From IMG/VR virus record IMGVR_UViG_3300031521_000016, positions 1 through 35,894 of that record: a stretch of 35,894 nucleotides of DNA, one strand, 5' to 3'. Positions 1-7,019 of the stretch are shown here, piece after piece; positions within the stretch are counted from its first letter, which is position 1; each line of letters opens with the position of its first letter. This DNA comes from a virus. A program made the position numbers and the translations under genes. A model generated the notes under the pieces. That model was not told where the DNA came from. It saw only the letters and a list, made by a program, of their open reading frames with translations, and did no database searches.

Positions 1-155
1 CATGAAAATATAGCAATATCACTAAACTTGTCTTGAAATAAGCTTAACATCTTCTTTGTATCTTCAGTTACATGCACATCTGTAATAGACTTCCAAGCCC
101 AATGCTTAGGTGTTTCAACTATTGCATCTCTCTGTGATATAATCCACTCTTCCAT
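1..155 (-). CDS. Hypothetical protein, N-terminal 51 residues only (runs off the window)
   Basis: An open frame begins with ATG at 155 and continues leftward past the window edge. The visible part starts MEEWIISQRDAIVETPKHW and holds several Trp and acidic residues, with no signal peptide or membrane segment. It lies 2 nt downstream of the 158-397 gene and is probably co-transcribed with it from the promoter at 420-454. No family is recognised. Because the C-terminus is outside the window, it cannot be said whether it carries the FGF tag found on many neighbours. Confidence 0.6.
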   Translation of the reverse strand, partial: MEEWIISQRDAIVETPKHWAWKSITDVHVTEDTKKMLSLFQDKFSDIAIFS

Positions 156-157
156 GA

Positions 158-397
158 TTAAAAATTAATTTCGGTCCATTTACAAACTTTTATTTTACCA
201 GTCATACCTTCAACTGTTAGTTTTTTGTCATTATTGAAAATACGTATAGTTGCAAATCTTGGTTCATATTGATCGACAAAATTAGTAAACTTCGATAATA
301 CCAAAAATTTATCAGTTTCTCGTTCATTTTTCATTCCAACTTTATCAATGATCGTTTGTAGATCAATTGTTTCCTCAAATATATTCCAGTTTATCAT
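158..397 (-). CDS. Hypothetical small protein (79 aa), first gene of its unit
   Basis: The product begins MINWNIFEETIDLQ and ends KVCKWTEINF. The frame is open further upstream, but those codons lie in the leader just after the promoter -7 element, so the ATG at 397 is preferred. That gives a leader of about 20 nt behind the promoter at 420-454. The protein is a mix of charged helix (ETIDLQTIIDKVGMKNERET) and a beta-rich end. No membrane segment, motif or recognised family. A partial gene follows after 2 nt. Confidence 0.65.
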   Translation of the reverse strand: MINWNIFEETIDLQTIIDKVGMKNERETDKFLVLSKFTNFVDQYEPRFATIRIFNNDKKLTVEGMTGKIKVCKWTEINF

Positions 398-419
398 AAG
401 ATTGTTTTTTATTATGATA

Positions 420-454
420 CAAAAATAATACAAAAATGAAAGATATGAAAACGC
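420..454 (-). promoter_or_regulatory. Phage promoter, CGTTTT-N20-TATTTTTG class (P1)
   Basis: Read on the minus strand: GCGTTTT (454-448), a 20-nt spacer, then TATTTTTG (427-420) followed by TATCATAAT. TATTTTTG fits the Bacteroidetes TAnnTTTG -7 consensus. The G of the -33 box is the last base of the TAG stop of the upstream gene (454-1041). It should drive 158-397 and the partial gene at the window edge. Confidence 0.8.
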
Positions 455-1041
455 TAGAGGATAAAATTACGTATCAGTTGTGGAAATTTGCAACACCTAT
501 CAGCCATTTCATAACCTCGAGTCGTAAATTTGAGTAATGTTCGATTATCGACAGAATATTCATCCATTACTAAATCTCTGAATTCGTGTACTGTACCACA
601 ATGTGAACATTTTACTACGATTTCATTATCGGGTGGTAACAAATCTTGCCAACAAGAAGCTGGTAAGTCAAGCCAAATTTCACCAAGTCCTTTATAACCG
701 ATATTTACACCATCTTTTACAATGAGCATGTCTTTGAAAGGTAAACCTTCTTTGAACGTTTCAATGTCAGTATTTGGAAATTGTTTGAGCAGTTCTTCAT
801 GTATCTGTTCTATGCTTTGGAACCGTGAAGTTGTATCGCCAAGACTAATGCCGCAATATCGGTCTTTCTTAGTCAGATAAGCTACTTCATCTGGATCAGT
901 AAGTTCCCTCAAGAGGTCGGGTGATCTACTTCCAGCTGATAAATGAGGTGAAATTTTGAACTCTGGAGATTCAGCGTATCTGCAATAGTAGTGTTCTGCT
1001 TCCATCTGGCCGATGAAAGTTGATATATTAGCGTGTATCAT
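454..1041 (-). CDS. Hypothetical protein with Cys-rich (zinc-binding-like) C-terminal part, 195 aa
   Basis: Starts at ATG 1041, overlapping the stop of the 1038-1259 gene by ATGA, so translation is probably coupled. The visible feature is a CSHC knuckle at residues 145-148 followed by a CC pair at about 183-184, which could form a zinc site (inference). The N-terminal 130 residues are mixed charged and aromatic without recognisable motifs. No signal peptide or membrane segment. Its TAG stop overlaps the -33 box of the next promoter. It lacks the FGF tag. Function unknown. Confidence 0.75.
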   Translation of the reverse strand: MIHANISTFIGQMEAEHYYCRYAESPEFKISPHLSAGSRSPDLLRELTDPDEVAYLTKKDRYCGISLGDTTSRFQSIEQIHEELLKQFPNTDIETFKEGLPFKDMLIVKDGVNIGYKGLGEIWLDLPASCWQDLLPPDNEIVVKCSHCGTVHEFRDLVMDEYSVDNRTLLKFTTRGYEMADRCCKFPQLIRNFIL

Positions 1042-1259
1042 ACCTCTTTGAAAAAGGGAAGTAGAGTAATTGGCACTTTAAATGTTTCGCCTTTTGTGTC
1101 AGTGTGTGCTGTGCCGTTAATAGTCTCTGCAAGTTGCATAGTATCAGATGTTACATGAGATACTTTATATACGCTGGTGGGGAAAAGTTCATCAAATAAA
1201 ACAGATGAACTGGAGTGATGGCGTAAGACTATTTTAGTCTTGGGTTGTAAAAGTAACAT
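1038..1259 (-). CDS. Hypothetical small protein (73 aa), promoter-proximal
   Basis: Begins MLLLQPKTKIVLRHHSSSS and ends LLPFFKEV; likely beta-rich and soluble. It is the first gene after the promoter at 1289-1323. Its start codon lies inside one arm of a perfect 19-bp inverted repeat whose other arm covers the -7 box, so DNA structure or an operator there could control it. It overlaps the next gene by 4 nt. No family recognised. Confidence 0.7.
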   Translation of the reverse strand: MLLLQPKTKIVLRHHSSSSVLFDELFPTSVYKVSHVTSDTMQLAETINGTAHTDTKGETFKVPITLLPFFKEV

Positions 1260-1307
1260 TTTGTTATATTTTTGATTATTTTATGATACAAAAATATAAC
1301 AAAATGT
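1256..1307. repeat. Perfect 19-bp inverted repeat spanning promoter and start codon
   Basis: Arms ACATTTTGTTATATTTTTG (1256-1274) and its exact reverse complement (1289-1307), separated by 14 nt. On the minus strand one arm contains the -7 element, and the other contains the 5' leader and the ATG of the 1038-1259 gene. Because one arm is upstream of the expected transcription start, it is a DNA-level symmetry rather than a transcript hairpin. Operator or cruciform roles are inference. Confidence 0.85.
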
Positions 1308-1323
1308 CTATTTAGAAAAACGT
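1289..1323 (-). promoter_or_regulatory. Phage promoter, CGTTTT-N20-TATTTTTG class (P2)
   Basis: Minus strand: ACGTTTT (1323-1317), 20-nt spacer, TATTTTTG (1296-1289), then TATCATAAAATAA. Expected to drive 1038-1259 and 454-1041. It lies just downstream of the stop of the 1326-1778 gene. Confidence 0.8.
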
Positions 1324-1325
1324 GG

Positions 1326-1778
1326 TTATAAATTATGTGATAAAATATCTACTTCATGTTCTACAGTAGAGCGAACTTCATCATTAGCACCAACCAATCC
1401 AGATTTGAAATCGAAATTCTTTTTAAATAGCTCAGATATGTAATGTTTAAAGTTCCATTCATCACCATCATCATTTAATAAATTTTGAACAGTAGATTGA
1501 AATTCTTTAGGAGAAGGAGCTTCATCTTTTTTTACACTTGCGTTTTTGAAAGTTTTCAGAATAATAGCAGTAGCTTTTTCAAACTTATCATGTGCTTCTT
1601 TTGTAAAATCAGCTTCATTTGCAGAAATACGTTTCATTTCTTTGTCAACTTGTGGATAATCGATCTTTTTAGCGTAAATTTTAGCTAATAGATCATCAAT
1701 TTGTTCGACTGTTTTATCAACGTCTTTTGTATCTTTCTTGGGATACGTATATTCCTCAAATAATTGTACATGTTCCAT
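1326..1778 (-). CDS. Hypothetical charged helical protein, 150 aa
   Basis: Begins MEHVQLFEEYTYPKKD and is rich in Lys, Glu and Asp, with long predicted helices (roughly residues 20-85) and a C-terminal segment ending HEVDILSHNL. No membrane segment, Cys cluster or known motif. It follows 1780-2244 with 1 nt between stop and start. It is the last gene of the unit started by the promoter at 2435-2469 and, unlike most unit-terminal genes here, does not carry the FGF tag. Confidence 0.75.
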   Translation of the reverse strand: MEHVQLFEEYTYPKKDTKDVDKTVEQIDDLLAKIYAKKIDYPQVDKEMKRISANEADFTKEAHDKFEKATAIILKTFKNASVKKDEAPSPKEFQSTVQNLLNDDGDEWNFKHYISELFKKNFDFKSGLVGANDEVRSTVEHEVDILSHNL

Positions 1779-1779
1779 G

Positions 1780-2244
1780 TTATACAGTAATTTTTCTTTT
1801 TAGATTATATGCAAAGGTTTTCGTTTCGGTATCACATATTTTACCGAATATTCTAAGACATAGTGTAGTCCAAGTGATTGATGCAATAACAGACCAGACT
1901 AATACTTTAAAAGGGTCAAAAATTTGATAGTTCATATTAGTCATAAGATATGCAACATAACCGATGCCAATGTATAAAACTACGATACTTAATATTTTTT
2001 GCAGATCATAATCTAACATAGGAATAATAGGCTCTCCTTTGTCCACCCATTCGAATTGTAGAGTATTCAAATCAGATCCTACTAAAACACAGTTGTGAAA
2101 TTTGATAGATATCTTGCTTGAATTACCAAACGATATACTTTCTATTTCACCAACATAACCAGCGAATCCATCTGCAGTATTAGAAGATGGCCATGACAGA
2201 ATTTTTATCTTGTCACCTATTTCTAAATATTCATACCGTTTCAT
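1780..2244 (-). CDS. Membrane protein with N-terminal SH3/KOW-like beta domain, 154 aa
   Basis: The start is set at ATG 2244 (MKRYEYLEIGDKIKILSW) because the upstream part of the frame overlaps a real small gene ending at 2246. Residues 1-80 look like a small beta barrel (GDKIKIL, GYVGEIESISFG), reminiscent of KOW/SH3-like domains, but this is only a resemblance. Two hydrophobic helices follow at about residues 83-105 and 112-133, then a short basic tail ending RKITV. Probably an inner-membrane protein with its beta domain in the cytoplasm. Confidence 0.65.
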   Translation of the reverse strand: MKRYEYLEIGDKIKILSWPSSNTADGFAGYVGEIESISFGNSSKISIKFHNCVLVGSDLNTLQFEWVDKGEPIIPMLDYDLQKILSIVVLYIGIGYVAYLMTNMNYQIFDPFKVLVWSVIASITWTTLCLRIFGKICDTETKTFAYNLKRKITV

Positions 2245-2245
2245 A

Positions 2246-2416
2246 CTATAAGTCTTTAAGATATTGTTCGTACCACCATTTGTGAAAATCTGCATGGTAA
2301 TCAACTTTGAACCCGCTCAATAAACTTAAAAATAAGCAAGGAGTTATGATTAAAGCAGAAATAAGCCAACTAATAATCCAAAAAATAGTGCTTCTTAGTG
2401 ATATTAATGTTTTCAT
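2246..2416 (-). CDS. Small membrane protein, 56 aa
   Basis: ATG at 2416, TAG at 2246-2248. The product starts MKTLISLRSTIFWIISWL and contains one long hydrophobic segment (about residues 11-34), then a short soluble tail rich in His, Trp and Tyr ending YLKDL. It is the first gene after the promoter at 2435-2469, with a leader of about 18 nt. It is followed immediately by the 1780-2244 gene, which fixes that gene's start. No family recognised. Supported by position, an intact frame and clear membrane-protein composition. Confidence 0.65.
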   Translation of the reverse strand: MKTLISLRSTIFWIISWLISALIITPCLFLSLLSGFKVDYHADFHKWWYEQYLKDL

Positions 2417-2434
2417 ATTCTTTTATTTATGATA

Positions 2435-2469
2435 CAAAAATAACTAAAAACTAACAATTATGAAAACGC
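2435..2469 (-). promoter_or_regulatory. Phage promoter, CGTTTT-N20-TATTTTTG class (P3)
   Basis: Minus strand: GCGTTTT (2469-2463), 20-nt spacer, TATTTTTG (2442-2435), TATCATAAATAA. The G is shared with the TAG stop of the FGF-tagged gene 2469-2900. The segment CGTTTTCATA at the -33 box is mirrored by TATGAAAAC at the start codon of the first gene, a 9-bp inverted repeat. Confidence 0.82.
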
Positions 2470-2900
2470 TAAAACCCAAATTTTTTGCTAAGTATCAAAC
2501 CTCTGTTATCTTGGAGCTTCCTTTCTGTATTTGCGTAATTAAGTTGCAATGTCCTACAGCGTAGTTCTACTTCGAATTTCATTTCTTTCAGAGCTTTTAG
2601 CATAGTATCAAATAAATAGTCTTCAGTAAACGTCTCTAGAGCATATTCTTCTATTTGTGACCATGATTTGGGCCATTTAGTTTTGTAACCTGTATAAGAC
2701 ATGACTACAATTTCATGTGTATTACCTTCTATGTCGATTTTTACTTCTGTGTCTTCATGAGTATCTTCTATTATGTAACTTGGGTTGAGTAACAACATAA
2801 TTCTAACACCTGAATCATAATAATTCATGATATAGAATTTATTTAGATACTGATATTCTTCAGTAAGCATAACTTTATCTCTTATCTTCTTGTAATGCAT
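2469..2900 (-). CDS. FGF-tagged hypothetical protein, 143 aa
   Basis: The start is ATG 2900 in a TGATG overlap with the stop of 2900-3325. The C-terminus is NRGLILSKKFGF, a close match to the 12-residue tag shared by 18 proteins here, preceded by YANTERKLQD. The body resembles the upstream protein in layout: an FYIM beta start, a W-x-x-I helix, a helix with LFDTMLKALKEM, then YANT and the tag. The two are probably diverged paralogues. No membrane segment or enzyme motif. It ends the unit started at 4302-4336; its TAG stop overlaps the next promoter. Confidence 0.78.
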   Translation of the reverse strand: MHYKKIRDKVMLTEEYQYLNKFYIMNYYDSGVRIMLLLNPSYIIEDTHEDTEVKIDIEGNTHEIVVMSYTGYKTKWPKSWSQIEEYALETFTEDYLFDTMLKALKEMKFEVELRCRTLQLNYANTERKLQDNRGLILSKKFGF

Positions 2901-3325
2901 CAAAATCCGAATTTATTTGACAGTAATTTTCCTCTCATTTCATGCAATCTTTCATCAGTATTAGCATAAATAACTTTATATGAGTTCAGTTCTTTATCTA
3001 GAGAATCTTCTAGTGTTTTTATAGCTTCATTGAACAGTGATTTAGTTTTCCATTTATCTATTAATTTCCACATATCGTCATCTCTTTTCCACAAAGTTAG
3101 TCCACGCGAATCTTTATCTATATTGATATCTGAACTTTCATCTCCTCTACATTCTAATTCGTAACGAATATTCGGCAATTCTTTAAAATTACTTTTACTT
3201 GGATCTAACCTAATATCGATATCGAAAAAATCTTTATTTGCTACTATACCCGTTTTAACAACATAGAACTTCTTAAGTTGTTTCACTTTCTCTGATGAAT
3301 CATAAATTTCTTTCCAAGTTTCCAT
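2900..3325 (-). CDS. FGF-tagged hypothetical protein, 141 aa
   Basis: Begins METWKEIYDSSEKVKQLKKF and ends MRGKLLSNKFGF. The segment YANTDERLHE before the tag is nearly the same as in the following gene (YANTERKLQD), which supports duplication. The N-terminal 100 residues are beta-rich and acidic (DFFDIDIRLDPS); the rest is helical. No catalytic motif is visible. It is separated from the upstream tagged gene by 13 nt and overlaps the downstream one by a single base. Confidence 0.78.
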   Translation of the reverse strand: METWKEIYDSSEKVKQLKKFYVVKTGIVANKDFFDIDIRLDPSKSNFKELPNIRYELECRGDESSDINIDKDSRGLTLWKRDDDMWKLIDKWKTKSLFNEAIKTLEDSLDKELNSYKVIYANTDERLHEMRGKLLSNKFGF

Positions 3326-3338
3326 GATTTATATATGG

Positions 3339-3620
3339 CTAGAACCCAAACTTTCTACCTGCTAAAAGTCCTCTTTTAGCATGCATAAATTCTTCTACCG
3401 TTTTATATGGAGAGTTTTTGTATGCTACGTAAAATTCCACTGGACATCCTTCTATTTCAATAGGAGTGGCATTAGAGTAGTCTTTTTTCCAGAGTGTTTT
3501 CGGTGTGGAGATATAACAATCAGATATCATAAGCTTACCGGCTGGATGCCATATCTGATTACCGAGAGTGATAGAGCTAGTGCTCCATTTAGTAACTATT
3601 TGAAGTTGTTTATTTGTCAT
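3339..3620 (-). CDS. FGF-tagged hypothetical protein, 93 aa
   Basis: Begins MTNKQLQIVTKWSTSSITLG and ends KRGLLAGRKFGF; one of the shortest tagged proteins. Before the tag stands the module YKTVEEFMHA, fitting the x-x-F-x-x-K-R-G pattern. The short body appears beta-rich (IEIEGCPVEFYVAY). It starts in a TAATG overlap with 3620-4147. The small body implies that the tag is a large fraction of the protein. Confidence 0.78.
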   Translation of the reverse strand: MTNKQLQIVTKWSTSSITLGNQIWHPAGKLMISDCYISTPKTLWKKDYSNATPIEIEGCPVEFYVAYKNSPYKTVEEFMHAKRGLLAGRKFGF

Positions 3621-4147
3621 TAAAATCCAAATTTAGAGCCTACGATTTTGCCTCTTGAGTTATACATTTTAGTGTCTGAGTTGACATAATCAACTTGTTT
3701 TCTTTTTAATTCGTCCAAATCGTTGGTTATTGATTCGATAACTTCTGATAATGCAATATCTAATAGAAGTAGCATCTCATCTTTAGACGGGTTGACTATT
3801 TTTTGGTTTGACTTTATCATCCAATAATTTTCATCAAAATCCCACTTTTCAGTAAGAATTTGTGATCTAGTAAGTTCAATATTATAAAGCCCCATGTTGA
3901 AGTTTCCATTTAGTGAACTTCTAAATCTATCTTCAATGAATTTTTCATGACGTTGATTAGTATACAAACTTTTAGAAGTATAGAGAAAATGTTCACCTTT
4001 GAGATAAATTCGTATATAGTGTATATGTTCTTCATCCGAAGAAAAAGTATTCGTGGTTGTTTCTATTCTAAAAAACTTACAGATATATTTCATTCTTTCC
4101 AAAGAATCCAATTCTAAGATCAGTTCAGTAAAATCTTGTCTAGTCAT
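3620..4147 (-). CDS. FGF-tagged hypothetical protein, 175 aa
   Basis: Begins MTRQDFTELILELDSLERM and ends SRGKIVGSKFGF. YVNSDTKMYN just before the tag matches the YANT(D/E) segment of the two tagged genes downstream, so the three form a subfamily. The body has a beta-rich middle (HIHYIRIYLKGEHFLY) followed by a long helix (about residues 120-155). Its start overlaps the end of the small membrane gene 4140-4283 by 8 nt. No enzyme motif or membrane segment. Confidence 0.78.
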   Translation of the reverse strand: MTRQDFTELILELDSLERMKYICKFFRIETTTNTFSSDEEHIHYIRIYLKGEHFLYTSKSLYTNQRHEKFIEDRFRSSLNGNFNMGLYNIELTRSQILTEKWDFDENYWMIKSNQKIVNPSKDEMLLLLDIALSEVIESITNDLDELKRKQVDYVNSDTKMYNSRGKIVGSKFGF

Positions 4148-4283
4148 CAGATAGTAATGAAAGGATTATGATTGTTACACCAGCTATAGGATGTCCAAAA
4201 TAGCATAGTACTATACCTAACGTAAACATCGGATATGTTAATGCTCCGAGAATAGTCAAAATACACAAAAGACATGTCATCAT
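4140..4283 (-). CDS. Small hydrophobic membrane protein, 47 aa
   Basis: ATG at 4283, TAG at 4140-4142. The product begins MMTCLLCILTILGALTYP and consists of two hydrophobic stretches (about residues 3-29 and 33-45) around FGHP, ending SDD. It is the first gene after the promoter at 4302-4336 and overlaps the next start by 8 nt. As at 2246-2416, a tiny membrane protein leads the operon. No family recognised; the hydrophobic composition and coupling support it as a gene. Confidence 0.6.
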   Translation of the reverse strand: MMTCLLCILTILGALTYPMFTLGIVLCYFGHPIAGVTIIILSLLSDD

Positions 4284-4301
4284 ATACTTATTTATTTTAT
4301 A

Positions 4302-4336
4302 CAAAAATAACAAAAAACAATCAATGCTTAAAACGC
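4302..4336 (-). promoter_or_regulatory. Phage promoter, CGTTTT-N20-TATTTTTG class (P4)
   Basis: Minus strand: GCGTTTT (4336-4330), 20-nt spacer, TATTTTTG (4309-4302), then TATAAAATAA, lacking the CA of the usual TATCAT. It lies directly behind the TAG stop of tagged gene 4337-4846 and should drive 4140-4283 through 2469-2900. Confidence 0.8.
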
Positions 4337-4846
4337 CTAAAACCCAAATTTTTTACCCAATAGACTGCCTCTATTTGTGTGAACAAACTGATCGATATCT
4401 TGAGAATCTAAAAGCCTTGCTAATAATTGATGTTTTTCGTATATTAGAGCTTTAACTTCTTCACACATTGTTAATAGACTATCATACGAGTTTCTCTTGG
4501 CTGATATCACGATATCGCTTTTTTCATCTTCTATGTAGCTTTCGTCATCATCTTCTTTTTCAACTTTGAAATCATACATGTCTATGTCTATGTCATCTGA
4601 CGATATATCAGCTTTAAATTTACCTTCAAATTCTAATCCTTCTGATGGACCAGAAGTTCCAAGTTCACCAGCCAGTGTAATTATTTTAGTTTCTGGAAAA
4701 CATGCTATGTCAAAATTGAAATAAAAAACGTCTGGACGCTTATCAATATTAATGTTGATATCAGAAGATAGTTCGGAAAGTAGTGGCAGGATAAAGTTAT
4801 CGATATTATCTGCCTCAAAAAGGCTGAAGGGGAGAATACGTGGCAT
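4337..4846 (-). CDS. FGF-tagged acidic hypothetical protein, 169 aa
   Basis: Begins MPRILPFSLFEADNIDNFIL and ends NRGSLLGKKFGF, with LLDSQDIDQFVHT before the tag. The body is strongly acidic, with repeated beta segments ending in Asp/Glu (DINININIDKRPDVF-like N-terminal part; DISSDDIDIDMYDF in the middle). A helix precedes the tag. It ends the long unit that starts at the promoter 8539-8573. No motif identified. Confidence 0.78.
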   Translation of the reverse strand: MPRILPFSLFEADNIDNFILPLLSELSSDININIDKRPDVFYFNFDIACFPETKIITLAGELGTSGPSEGLEFEGKFKADISSDDIDIDMYDFKVEKEDDDESYIEDEKSDIVISAKRNSYDSLLTMCEEVKALIYEKHQLLARLLDSQDIDQFVHTNRGSLLGKKFGF

Positions 4847-5515
4847 TTAAAATCCAAATTTTTTGCTTAGAGTTTTACCTCTTTTGAAATGCTTTATGAT
4901 ATCGAACTGTTCATATAGAGATTTACCTACTAATGAATCTATAAGCTGTGGCGATTCACCTAATTTGTCAAGTAATATAGGTGTCGCTTTCTGTATATTG
5001 TCAATATTTATGCTTATTTTATGACCATTTATGTAAATGATCTTATCTTGTGAAGTCCATGAAGCAGTCTGTGGTTTATCTTCTTTAGAATAGTGGTCAA
5101 ATGCAGTAACAACAGGCTCGCTACTGCTATGGAGTGGGTATATAAAGTTCCATTCAGTTAAATCCTTTTTTGCATCATCAGTGTATTCTAAAAATGCGAA
5201 TACATCGTGCAATTTCAGTATAATAGGTGCAATTTCTTTAGCTAATAGAATCAGTCTGATGGCATCTGCTGAAGTAAATGTGAATTTTCCATTTTTTGGA
5301 AGGTCTGCTAAAATTTTATCTGCTACACTGTTTGGACTATGATGATTATTAGCACACATGTAAATAATGGCATCTTGTGTGACTAAGAAACGCCAATTCA
5401 AGTCATCAAAAATATGAACATTGACTACTGTATGTCCTGCCGATGTATAAGCTTCGGTGAAAAGATTTATGTTAGCAGCTTTTAAATCACGACGGAAATC
5501 ATAAGATAGACTCAT
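4847..5515 (-). CDS. FGF-tagged hypothetical protein, 222 aa
   Basis: Begins MSLSYDFRRDLKAANINLF and ends KRGKTLSKKFGF. It is among the longest tagged proteins. Two-part layout: beta-rich N-terminal region (VVNVHIFDDLNWRFLVTQD), a helical middle (EIAPIILKLHDVFAFLEYTD), and a second beta stretch (DKIIYINGHKISINIDNI) before the helix preceding the tag. No Cys cluster, P-loop or membrane segment. It is followed directly by tagged gene 4337-4846 with no spacer. Confidence 0.78.
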   Translation of the reverse strand: MSLSYDFRRDLKAANINLFTEAYTSAGHTVVNVHIFDDLNWRFLVTQDAIIYMCANNHHSPNSVADKILADLPKNGKFTFTSADAIRLILLAKEIAPIILKLHDVFAFLEYTDDAKKDLTEWNFIYPLHSSSEPVVTAFDHYSKEDKPQTASWTSQDKIIYINGHKISINIDNIQKATPILLDKLGESPQLIDSLVGKSLYEQFDIIKHFKRGKTLSKKFGF

Positions 5516-5536
5516 GTTTTTTCTTTATATATTCAC

Positions 5537-6013
5537 TTAGAATCCGTAACGTTTACTTATAATCTTAGCTCTATTCTGTTCTCTGAAATTAGGTATCGTC
5601 AATCCACTTCTTAGCCAGTTTTCTATAAAGTCATCTTCTATCCCTGAAACACACCATCTAGCATAAGTACACCATCTGATTTCTCTTGCTAATGCAACAA
5701 GCCGACAAAGAATAGGATGTGGCAAAGCTCCATCTAAAAAAGTATGTTCTCCTTTTCGCCAAATCATGTTTATTGAAAATCTTGTATCTAACGTTTTGGT
5801 ATCAACAAAATATCCGGCACTTATATCGAAAAATACTTCATTTCCGTTAAATGAAATGCTATTCAATAAGTACCCATATTCGCCTAAACCTACATTTCTT
5901 GGGTACCATTTATAACCCACCTTATACCATCGTGGACGTATACCATGCATTGAGAATTTAGTTCTCGTACTTTTATTTACGTTGCTTCTATATGCATAGA
6001 TAAGAGCTTTCAT
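5537..6013 (-). CDS. FGF-tagged hypothetical protein (variant tag), 158 aa
   Basis: Begins MKALIYAYRSNVNKSTRTKF and is basic and rich in Trp, Tyr and Arg. It ends NRAKIISKRYGF, where Ala replaces the usual Gly and Arg-Tyr replaces Lys-Phe. The preceding NWLRSGLTIPNFREQ fits the extended W-L-x-S-G-x(5)-F module seen on the best-conserved tags. The start overlaps the stop of 6013-6315 by one base (TAATG). Confidence 0.77.
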   Translation of the reverse strand: MKALIYAYRSNVNKSTRTKFSMHGIRPRWYKVGYKWYPRNVGLGEYGYLLNSISFNGNEVFFDISAGYFVDTKTLDTRFSINMIWRKGEHTFLDGALPHPILCRLVALAREIRWCTYARWCVSGIEDDFIENWLRSGLTIPNFREQNRAKIISKRYGF

Positions 6014-6315
6014 TAACCTTTGAACTCGAAGAATGCATCATAGGTTTCATTATATGCTGGCTTGTCAAAATTAACGAACCATCCAGCTTTTCTGTAAATA
6101 TCTTCAAAGTCTAGCCAATGTTTTTCGAAGATCATAGAACGAGTCACTTGTAGTTCTTCAGGAGCACATTTTAGAATTTCATCTACAAATAGATCTTGCT
6201 TCACTTTAAAATAACCTTGCTGATAATTTTCCTGAATCACGTTGTTTATAGCACAGATTACGAATTCTGGAAGTGTCTTTACGACAGTTTTCGGTGTAAG
6301 AGGTTGTATTGACAT
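6013..6315 (-). CDS. Conserved phage hypothetical protein, 100 aa
   Basis: The ATG at 6315 (MSIQPLTPKTVVKTLPEF) is preferred over a GTG three codons upstream. The layout P-E-F-V-I-x-A-I-N-N, KQDLFVDEI, EKHWLDFEDIYRKAGW, then DKPAYNETYDAFFEF resembles a small protein seen in many tailed phages, recalled from general knowledge and not checked. Function is unknown. It is mostly helical and soluble. It sits between an untagged gene and tagged gene 5537-6013. Confidence 0.75.
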   Translation of the reverse strand: MSIQPLTPKTVVKTLPEFVICAINNVIQENYQQGYFKVKQDLFVDEILKCAPEELQVTRSMIFEKHWLDFEDIYRKAGWFVNFDKPAYNETYDAFFEFKG

Positions 6316-6316
6316 T

Positions 6317-6526
6317 TTATTCACGATTTTTTATTTCGAAATGTTCAAAAAATTCAGAATCATTTAGTTGTTCATCATTGAATCCGTCGAACATTCGAGC
6401 TATGTTATAGTATTTATTTAGAATGTAATCTCCACAGTTCCACCACTGTGCAGTTTGAAAATTTAGATTAGTTGGATGAGTACCTTTGCACCATACCCTG
6501 AAGCCTTTTCCTATGCTAGAATCCAT
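6317..6526 (-). CDS. Hypothetical protein rich in Trp and aromatic residues, 69 aa
   Basis: Begins MDSSIGKGFRVWCKGTHPTN, with a WWNCGDY segment at about residues 28-34, and ends FEHFEIKNRE. Its first 11 bases overlap the end of tagged gene 6516-7019. Two Cys residues are present but not in a metal-knuckle arrangement. No family recognised; likely soluble. Confidence 0.65.
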   Translation of the reverse strand: MDSSIGKGFRVWCKGTHPTNLNFQTAQWWNCGDYILNKYYNIARMFDGFNDEQLNDSEFFEHFEIKNRE

Positions 6527-7019
6527 ATTGAGTCGATTTTATTTTTCCACGTTTTAACTGTAATATTTTTTCGAAACCTATCCCCAGCTTTGATAGTCTC
6601 GTTATCTCTGACATTATCTCTTCATCATCTGCTGTACTCGATACTACTAACTTATAGAAAGGAGAAATAAGAATTAAGTTTGTGATGAATCGAAATTCAA
6701 ATGTAGTCTTTATGTTTATCCCCAATATTGCTACTTCATTTTGTGTAAATTCATTACAATCTATACTATCTTTTCTTACTTCGATATTGATCGATTTTTC
6801 AAGCTTGACATTTCGATATGTGCCCTTTAGCGATAAATTAAACCTTAAACCTGTGTCATTATTTATGATAAACACAATTTTTATTGTTCCAGTAAATAGA
6901 GTAGTATGTATTCTTTTTTCTTCTTGTACTAATTCTAGCCAACTAGGGTTGACTGTATACATCAAATTATTGAAGTAATAGTCTTCTTTTCCTGCTAGTG
7001 CATAAACATAGTGTCTCAT
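6516..7019 (-). CDS. FGF-tagged hypothetical protein, 167 aa
   Basis: Begins MRHYVYALAGKEDYYFNNLM and ends KRGKIKSTQYGF, with Gln-Tyr in place of Lys-Phe. The centre is rich in alternating hydrophobic beta strands (TIKIVFIINNDTGLRFNLSL), followed by a helix (EEIMSEITRLSKLG) and the tag. The beta-body plus helix plus tag layout repeats that of other tagged proteins. It starts in an ATGA overlap with 7016-7285. Confidence 0.77.
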   Translation of the reverse strand: MRHYVYALAGKEDYYFNNLMYTVNPSWLELVQEEKRIHTTLFTGTIKIVFIINNDTGLRFNLSLKGTYRNVKLEKSINIEVRKDSIDCNEFTQNEVAILGINIKTTFEFRFITNLILISPFYKLVVSSTADDEEIMSEITRLSKLGIGFEKILQLKRGKIKSTQYGF

